Origin: Elmis aenea
Lineage: Eukaryota > Arthropoda > Insecta > Coleoptera > Elmidae
DNA length: 64,000 nucleotides
Direction of reading: 5' to 3'
Assembly (NCBI GenBank): GCA_947652605.1
Contig: OX393578.1
Location: 35,159,470 to 35,223,469, forward strand
Positions within the stretch are counted from its first letter, which is position 1. Every line of letters begins with the position of its first letter. The translations under genes were made by a program, and so were the position numbers. The notes beneath the pieces are model-generated. The model searched no databases and was not told where the DNA came from. It worked only from the letters and a program-made list of their open reading frames with translations. Shown here in pieces: positions 57,801 to 64,000 of the stretch.

Positions 57801-60800
57801 AAGATACGATAATAAATAAGGAAGTTTTTAAGTTTTACGCATAAAAATATTTTTTTTCAAATTCTGTTAAATTACATTTTTCTCATTTTGGCAACATTGC
57901 ACTACTTCGAGCATATAAAATTCGGATGCGGAGGATGATTTTGCTATAGGAACCCTCAGTTTAAGATGCATGTTGTTAAGTTGAAGACGTTTTGGTGACG
58001 ACGAGTCAGTTCGTCATTACCAGTTTGGACACTTATCCCTCGACGAACTGAACTCGTCAATGACTACTTAAGGCAGTGGTTTCCAACCTGTGGGGCGCGC
58101 CCCCCTAGGGGGGCGCGAGACTATAGCAAGGGGGGCACGCAGCTGTTCCCAAAATATCATTTTTGAATACATACAAACAAAAAGAACTTTGTTTATACAG
58201 AATATGGTGTATTGTTTTGTAGTCCATTAAGTAATTCTTATTTATCAGAACAGTATTTATGAAATTAGATTATAACGAAAAAGAGGGGGGCGCAAAAAAT
58301 TTTTTATGAAAAAAGGGGGCGGAGGTACAAAAAGGTTGGAAACCACTGACTTAAGGGGTTAAGCAACTTAGATGGAAACAGTCATAACTATTTAAAATAT
58401 TTTAATGATTTGAAGACATGTTAAATAATGCCATTATATATCCTATAAATTTGTTATGGGGCCATAACAAAATTATTTCAAATAATTTAAGGTAATGTTT
58501 TCAAGATCTCAAAAATTATTACATTTCAATATTCTATGAAAAGATTTTAATACTTTTTTGAAATTCAAAATATTGTTTTTAATACTTATTTTTTTAATTA
58601 AATCCCTTTAATAGTAATTTCATGCGGTTTACTTACGTGTTTCCGAGGAAAAAGGGACGTGGACAATTATTTACCATGCCGATTAGGATTTGTTTTAAAT
58701 AAAATATTTGTTTTTGCCATTTTTAACAACAATTGTTTCAAAAATGTGCCAAGTGTTATACACTGTCGAATTCAGAAAAAAATGCTCAAAAATTGACGTT
58801 AAAATCAGATATAGCGTCCATAAGAAAAAATTGACCTGATGATGGTTTTAAAAAAACGAAACGTTGCACAGAAAATATAATTGGGGACTCTGATTCCTTG
58901 CAAAAAGTGGCCATGAAAATGTTTTTACAGAAATGAAATTCGACATTAAATGTAAAAGTTACGGGCAAAAAACAAAAATCTACTTTTTTACTTTTTTCCC
59001 TATATCTCAAAAACTAAAAGACCTAGATAAGTTCTGTTTGTGTCAAATTATTAAGCACCTGACTATACAACTTTGCTCTAATTTAACCGAAGTCGTAACT
59101 TTTACCGTTTACGAGATCCCCATAGTGGCCCTCGAAAAACGAGAACCCTGTATATGTAAGCATGTGTTTTAATATTTTTGTTTCTTTTACAGAGTGGTGA
59201 TTACAAATGCGATATATGTGAAAAATTGTTTGTAATGCCAGTCAGTCTCGAAAGGCATTGTAGTTTAGAGCACACAGAAGGAGAAATTTGGCAGTGTAGT
59301 GAATGTAAAGATTCTTTTACGTCCCGAAATGATTTAGCAGAACATATGCGAAGTCATCCTCTTGCTAAAGCCTTTTCATGTAACAATTGCCACAGGGAAT
59401 TCACCCGCAAATATCATCTGGATCGACACATTGCACAAATTGGTTGCAACGGCAATCCTAAGAACGCATTTAAATGCCAGGTAAATATGGCATTTGAAAT
59501 CGCAACACTAAATTGTTTCTTGTACATGGCACGCTGGTTTTAAAAAAAACACTGTTTCAAGTGAACGAGTTTTATTATTTTATACTTTGCAAAAATAGCT
59601 ACAACTTTTACCTCAGAAACTTTTTCGTTCATATCTAATGTGCCGTGGATATTTCTTAAAATTAAATGTTTCACTGGTTAATTTTTTGTAATAAAACATT
59701 TTGTCGATTTTAATCGACATTGTCTCTTATTGTGCATGAGATCCCATTGGTTGTCTTTGTATCATCCTCTATACAAATTTTGTAAAGCAAGTATCACTGC
59801 AATAATATAAAATACAATTAAATTGTAAAACCTTTGGTGGTGTACGTTAATGCCATAATAATTTTAGGTGTGTGCAAAAGTATTTAGTCGAAAGGATAAC
59901 TTGAGAGATCATTTACGAGCTCATGCTGGACAAATTAAGAAAAAAAAGGTTTTCACCTGCATGTACTGTCAGAAGCAATTTCAAGGGTCTGCTCTTCTTG
60001 CTGTTCATGTGAGAACTCATACAGGTATTGTGGCAAATCATGCTTATTTTGTTCTATATTTTAATGTGCTGAATACGTTGAATGACAAATTACTGTTTTA
60101 CTATAATGGAAAATGGAAAACGGTAACTTTTTGTGGGTTATACTAGTTAGTGTACTAAATATGACAAGGAAGAAGGGAGTGGTCAGAAGGTTTTCACACA
60201 GTAATCGCTACAATGACATCAGTGAACCTTAAAACCATAAGCAGTATACCAGGTCATAAACGTAAAAATAATAAATATCTCTAACTGTATGCCACTTTAC
60301 AGGGTAGTCGATGGGATTACATGGATATCCCGCTTAATATTCAAGATAGAGAAACGATTAAATTATCAAAAATGTGCAGTTTTTTGACACAAACTCAGAA
60401 CCGTATTCAAAAATATTCTATCATTTCCAGTTTCTCGTTTTTTTTTAAAGAAAAACAAAGTAAACTGTGAAAACAAAACAAAAAACAAGGTGTAAAACCT
60501 TTTAACACAGGTTTTTAAATTTGTTGTTGAGATAATTATCAATATTTGAACATGAGATAACAACAATGAAGTCAGAATCAGCAATTGTGTAGTATATTTT
60601 TTGCGAAAATAGACATCTCGATTTGTGTTTTTCAATACATACAGGGTGTCACACAAAAAACGCCGCAAGCTGTAACTCCGTTGTTTGTGGTTCGATTTTG
60701 GTGAACAAAAAACGAAATGAAATGGCTCTTCAAATACTATAAACTGAATTGGATTTCAATTTTTTTTAAGTTTAACTTAAATGTCAAATGATAGTCAATT

Positions 60801-63800
60801 TTTTGTTTCCAAATGGCACCATCTATTTTTTTTTTACTAAATCTGGTAGACATTTTTTTTCTGAATTCAATGATGGAATCATAAGTTAATTTTAGTGCAA
60901 AACTAATAAATAAAAAATAAAAGTTTAACTAAAATAGGTTAGGTTTCATAAAATTTTCAAGCGTACCGTGGAAAACAAAAAAATCTTAATCAACAAATAT
61001 TATACCACACTGATGTTTAAATGACATTTCATTTAGTTTTTTGTTCATCAAAATCGGACCACAAACAACGGAGTTACAGCTTACGGCGTTTTTTGTGTGA
61101 CACCCTGTATACAACAAATACAGGGTGACAACAATCTAAATGTGTTGTATGTGTAACTTTGTTATTATAAGTACATAGTCGGTAGCAAAGTCGGGCAGAA
61201 TTTTATGACAAAGTTATTGCCATTTTGACATTTGACCTACACTGTTACCTTTTTTAAATATTTTGGAAAAACTAAAAGCAGATAATTTTTTCAATGGTAA
61301 ATAGTTCCATAGCCACCTACATTAGGTGCGTTCGGGACGCACGCTCCCAGATTGGAGTGGATTGGAGTGAGATTGTAATCACGTGGTCTCAGAGCCTCCA
61401 AGAGTAAATCTTGTGCGTTCGGGACGTATAAGTGCAGAAAATCAGCGGATATTTCAAATATAAAGGTAACCTCACTATTTTGTTGTAGACCGGTCCAGAC
61501 CGGTCTAATCACATCATTGTACGTAAAACAAGGAACAAATTGTATTGCTTCGAATTTGTTAGATTATTTGGTTATAAAATTGATGTAAAATGTCATGATA
61601 TAAAACCATTTAACTTCCCAAAATTTTGTTTTAATAATAGGGAATTACATCGAAAGTTAATTACTGTCCACAAGAAATTGTTGTTAACTAATTCAACACA
61701 ATAACACGAAGCCTGGATGTTAACTGTATCTTATTCTTATGCTGTACCTGGCAATTCAAACGTAGACAATCCGTAATGCGCATGTCTTCTTTCGCGAGCT
61801 CAGCTTGCCCCAGCTTCAGAGGTGGTGCAAATTAGAGTAGATTTATTTACTCCACTTATGCAGTCCCGAACGCCCTTCGGAGCGATCTTTTTTACTCCAA
61901 AGTCGCGTCCCGAACGCTGTGGAGCAAAAAAGAGCAAATAAAGCAAAAAGAGCGTACGTCCCGAACGCACCTAATAAAACCAAAAATTCCTGTAGACATT
62001 TTTACGAATAATTGGAAAAAAATATCTAAAAAGTCATGACATAGTTGATTTTTGGGTTATAAGCCAAACTTTTACTTTTTTTAAATGGCATACAATGGTA
62101 TGCTATGGGTTCATTAAAAAAAAATATATATCTCGTTTAATTTTTGAAGGGTTGTTGAGTTTATCTTTTAAAAAAAGTAAGCTATTTCAATATTATTGTT
62201 TTTGTTAAGTTTAATCAAAGTGGCCATTGAAAAAAAAAACACCACATTAATCAACTAGCTGTACTTAATTAAGGAAAACTGAAATAAAATTTTTACCGGT
62301 CAATGTTTAAAAAATACCATGCTTAAGGGTTAAATTTAAATTATAACATTCGTTCAAAGTGTAGCCCACTCTCCATGGGCAATACAAATTTGAGATATGC
62401 GCTTTGTAGATAGTAATTTTTTCCTATGCATATTCTTTTTATTTGATGAACTGTGCTTAATGGTGCCTGTACACCTGAGAGTAAAGTACTCTCGAGAGTA
62501 GCGTCGCCAAGGATACAGCCAATCGCGAGTTACTCTCAGGGGCTGTATCCTTGGCGACGCTACTCTCGAGAGTACTTTACTCTCAGGTGTACAGGCACCA
62601 TAAAACAGCTAATCTTAAAAAGACAATTAAATACAATAATTAATGAATTAACAAAAACAATAATATTGTAATAACTTACTTATTTTTAAAGATAAACCTA
62701 ACAACCTATACATCAATGAAACGAGAAAAAAATAATCTTTTTAATGAACCCATAGCCAACTATGGTTGTCATTTAAAAAAAGTGAAGTTCATCCGATTTC
62801 TACTATTTACCAGATTCATTGCTGGAGTAGTCAAGAAAAAAAAGGGCTTATGAACCTCTTGATCCACATTGTAAGAAACTCATGAGGTGCATGCGGCTCT
62901 AGAGCCGCACTTTGGCCACCTTTATCATATAAAGTTTGGTTTTAAAAACAAAATAAATGAGGTTATAATGATCTCTGATACACGCCTAGGGTTGCCACAT
63001 GTCGGCTTTACGGAGGATAGTCCTCTTTTTGAAATATAAAAATGGCGTCCTACTTTACACCCAAACCTGACCTATAATTGTCCAGCTTTTCGTCATCACG
63101 AAGTAAATCTCAAAAAATGTTGCCCAAAACTGAATTTTTGTACCGACGTTTACATATAGGTATAATATTATAATAAAAACCAATTAAGAGGATCAAAAAT
63201 ATTCTTTTACACATAGAAATAGGCCTTTTAAATTAAATTTTTGTAAGAATCACGTGTTTTTTTTTGTTTATTTAATGTAGAATATAATTTTGTTGAAAGA
63301 TTTAATTTAGAATATGTATTTTTATTAAAAATATTAGAAAAATTAGTTAACCTTTTTTTTTGCTGTGACTGTTCAATTTTTTTAATTTTTCAATTGCGGC
63401 AACCCTATATACATACGCCTTGTACACAAATACATTTGTAACAATACTTTTAATTGGCAAACACACTGTTTATTACTTACAATTTTATTAACAGGAATAT
63501 TTGTATACGAATTTTGCTAGAGATCACTATATTTATTTATTATTTAATTGTGAAGTACTGTTATCAAGCAATTCAGACTTAATAATTGCCTAACAATACA
63601 TTTTAGTTTGGCCACTCCTTATAATAAGTTGAATTTTTAACTTTTGGTGTTCATACAATTTTGAACTGTTAAACCCTAGAAACTGGTACTGTAACTATGT
63701 TAAATGTTGGAAATATTGTTTGTTTTGATCAACTTAAACTATGCAACTACAAATTTTATTTAAAACGTTTTTATAGGAGAAAGACCATATGCCTGTGATT

Positions 63801-63886
63801 TCTGCCCAAAAAGTTTTCCATCCAGCGGTGCAATGAAAAAACATCGGAGAATGCATACCGGGGAAAAGCCCTACGAATGTTCTCAG
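54895..63886 (+). CDS. C2H2 zinc-finger protein with acidic N-terminus (3' end outside window)
   Basis: This is a probable nuclear DNA-binding protein; the orthologue is not recognised. Coding exons are 54895-55139, 55232-55439, 55582-55695, 59193-59480, 59868-60024 and 63777-63886. All phases join and give 374 residues before the window ends. The first about 145 residues are highly acidic (runs such as [15 protein letters not shown]). Fingers follow: [17 protein letters not shown], a CICCGEP knuckle, [51 protein letters not shown] (C2HC, ending IGC), [34 protein letters not shown] and [23 protein letters not shown] and TGEKPY linkers join the last ones. Introns split several fingers (KCQ|VCA, ECSQ|). 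Introns 3 and 5 are 3.5-3.8 kb and filled with transposons. Confidence 0.9.
56366..57302. mobile_element. Palindromic element CCGAGTGATTCAG, 937 bp, with mirrored frames
   Basis: CCGAGTGATTCAGTTTGACTG is inverted at the right end (ACTGAATCACCCGG), with TA on both sides. The arms are nearly identical inverted copies of more than 370 bp. Each arm carries the same 84-codon open frame (56470-56724 plus; 56944-57198 minus), starting [18 protein letters not shown] or a close variant. It is located in zinc-finger intron 3. Confidence 0.88.
58074..58348. mobile_element. hAT MITE with 8-bp TSD ACTTAAGG
   Basis: CAGTGGTTTCCAACCTGTGG and GGTTGGAAACCACTG form the ends. ACTTAAGG is exact at 58066-58073 and 58349-58356. 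The interior has GGGGGGCGC runs near both ends. The ends resemble those of SPIN/Buster-type hAT elements. Confidence 0.95.
58930..59152 (-). mobile_element. Single-ended CAGGGTTCTCG element fragment
   Basis: On the minus strand the end reads CAGGGTTCTCGTTTTTCGAG, followed by GGGGATCTCGTAAACGG beside TATA, like other CAGGG families. No opposite end was found. It stops about 40 bp before zinc-finger exon 4. Confidence 0.5.
60642..61107. mobile_element. Palindromic family A element, shorter copy (466 bp)
   Basis: It has the same ends (CAGGGTGTCACACAAAA) and arms as 30481-31193. The right arm is partly deleted, leaving it asymmetric. TA flanks both sides. It lies in zinc-finger intron 5, 13 bp from the next element. 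Confidence 0.9.
61325..61971. mobile_element. Family D element, copy 2 (647 bp)
   Basis: It has the same ends and almost the same sequence as 17623-18270. Differences include a 10-bp duplication of GACCGGTC-type sequence at 61488-61507 and a small deletion. It is inserted into family C between TTA (61322-61324) and TAA (61972-61974). Confidence 0.88.
62461..62600. mobile_element. 140-bp MITE with perfect 60-bp inverted arms
   Basis: Bases 62461-62520 and 62541-62600 are exact reverse complements over all 60 positions, separated by a 20-bp loop. TGGTGCCTGTACACC forms the tip. TAA occurs directly on both sides (62458-62460, 62601-62603), consistent with the 3-bp TWA duplication of PIF/Harbinger elements. 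It is non-coding. Confidence 0.9.
62989..63409. mobile_element. Inverted-repeat element TAGGGTTGCC
   Basis: TAGGGTTGCCACATG at the left matches the inverse GCGGCAACCCTA at the right. Its ends resemble the hAT element at 9334 (TAGGGTGACC). No exact 8-bp duplication could be read, so the borders may be eroded. Confidence 0.6.
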
Positions 63887-63958
63887 GTAATACAAATTTG
63901 CAGCAAATTGATAATTTTATTTAGCATATTGCAAACTGTGGGATAAAACACCTCACAT

Positions 63959-64000
63959 CAGTGGTTCTTAATCAGGGGTGCACTCGACCCTTGGGGTGCA
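63959..64000. mobile_element. Left end of a hAT element cut by the window edge
   Basis: CAGTGGTTCTTAATCAGGGG closely resembles the terminus of the hAT element at 58074 and the SPIN-type consensus. The remainder lies beyond position 64000. Confidence 0.55.

Larger units (their letters stand above)
61121..62795. mobile_element. Palindromic family C element, with two younger insertions
   Basis: It starts CAGGGTGACAACAATC beside TA. Arm 1 runs to about 62235. Part of the inverted arm (AAGATAAACCTAACAACC, GAACCCATAGCCAACTATGG) lies at 62640-62770, and the right tip is missing. It is interrupted by family D (61325-61971) and carries the 140-bp perfect palindrome (62461-62600) in its centre. Confidence 0.75.

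Noticed and set aside
62461..62600. Perfect hairpin as a transcription terminator or microRNA precursor
   Set aside because: A bacterial-type terminator does not apply here. The exact arms plus flanking TAA duplication fit a MITE, and there is no mismatch pattern typical of a miRNA.

Overview
The window is AT-rich animal nuclear DNA, most likely from an insect. The genes are spliced with canonical GT-AG introns, all eight recognisable products are conserved animal proteins, and one of them (Rasp) carries the insect name for Hedgehog acyltransferase. The DNA between and inside the genes is crowded with insect-type transposon remnants. The order is not obvious from sequence alone.

Layout, left to right: (1) 1-1.5 kb, the 3' end of a non-LTR retrotransposon, then a 1.15 kb palindromic element. 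(2) 3.4-4.8 kb (-), the 5' third of Integrator subunit 8; the rest lies outside the window. (3) 5.4-13.2 kb (+), complete MEAK7/TLDC1, whose third intron is a nest of transposons. (4) 13.2-18.9 kb, gene-free with transposons. (5) 18.9-22.4 kb (+), an ETAA1-like replication-stress protein with an unusual repeat of RPA-binding motifs. (6) 22.4-26.9 kb, transposon remnants and one orphan candidate exon. (7) 26.9-31.9 kb (-), complete rasp/HHAT. (8) 32.3-33.4 kb, nested inverted-repeat elements. (9) 34.5-38.5 kb (-), TFIIA gamma, whose last 32 nt of coding sequence are separated from the rest by a 3.5 kb transposon-filled intron. (10) 39.1-42.6 kb (+), a LysM-domain protein. (11) 44.3-52.7 kb (-), complete IFT54/TRAF3IP1. 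(12) 54.9-63.9 kb (+), the 5' part of a C2H2 zinc-finger gene that runs off the window.

The genes do not form a pathway. They are housekeeping or regulatory genes (snRNA processing, mTOR signalling, ATR checkpoint, Hedgehog palmitoylation, basal transcription, cilia). Three pairs are head to head with short shared promoter regions: INTS8/MEAK7, TFIIA gamma/LYSMD and IFT54/zinc finger.

The most distinctive content is the mobile DNA. Several unrelated-looking families share one architecture: long, nearly full-length inverted arms ending in CAGGG...CCCTG (or CAGTG, CCAGG) next to TA. At least six short hAT-type elements have intact 8-bp target duplications, and one 140-bp element has two perfect 60-bp arms. 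No CRISPR, rRNA, tRNA or prokaryotic feature was found.
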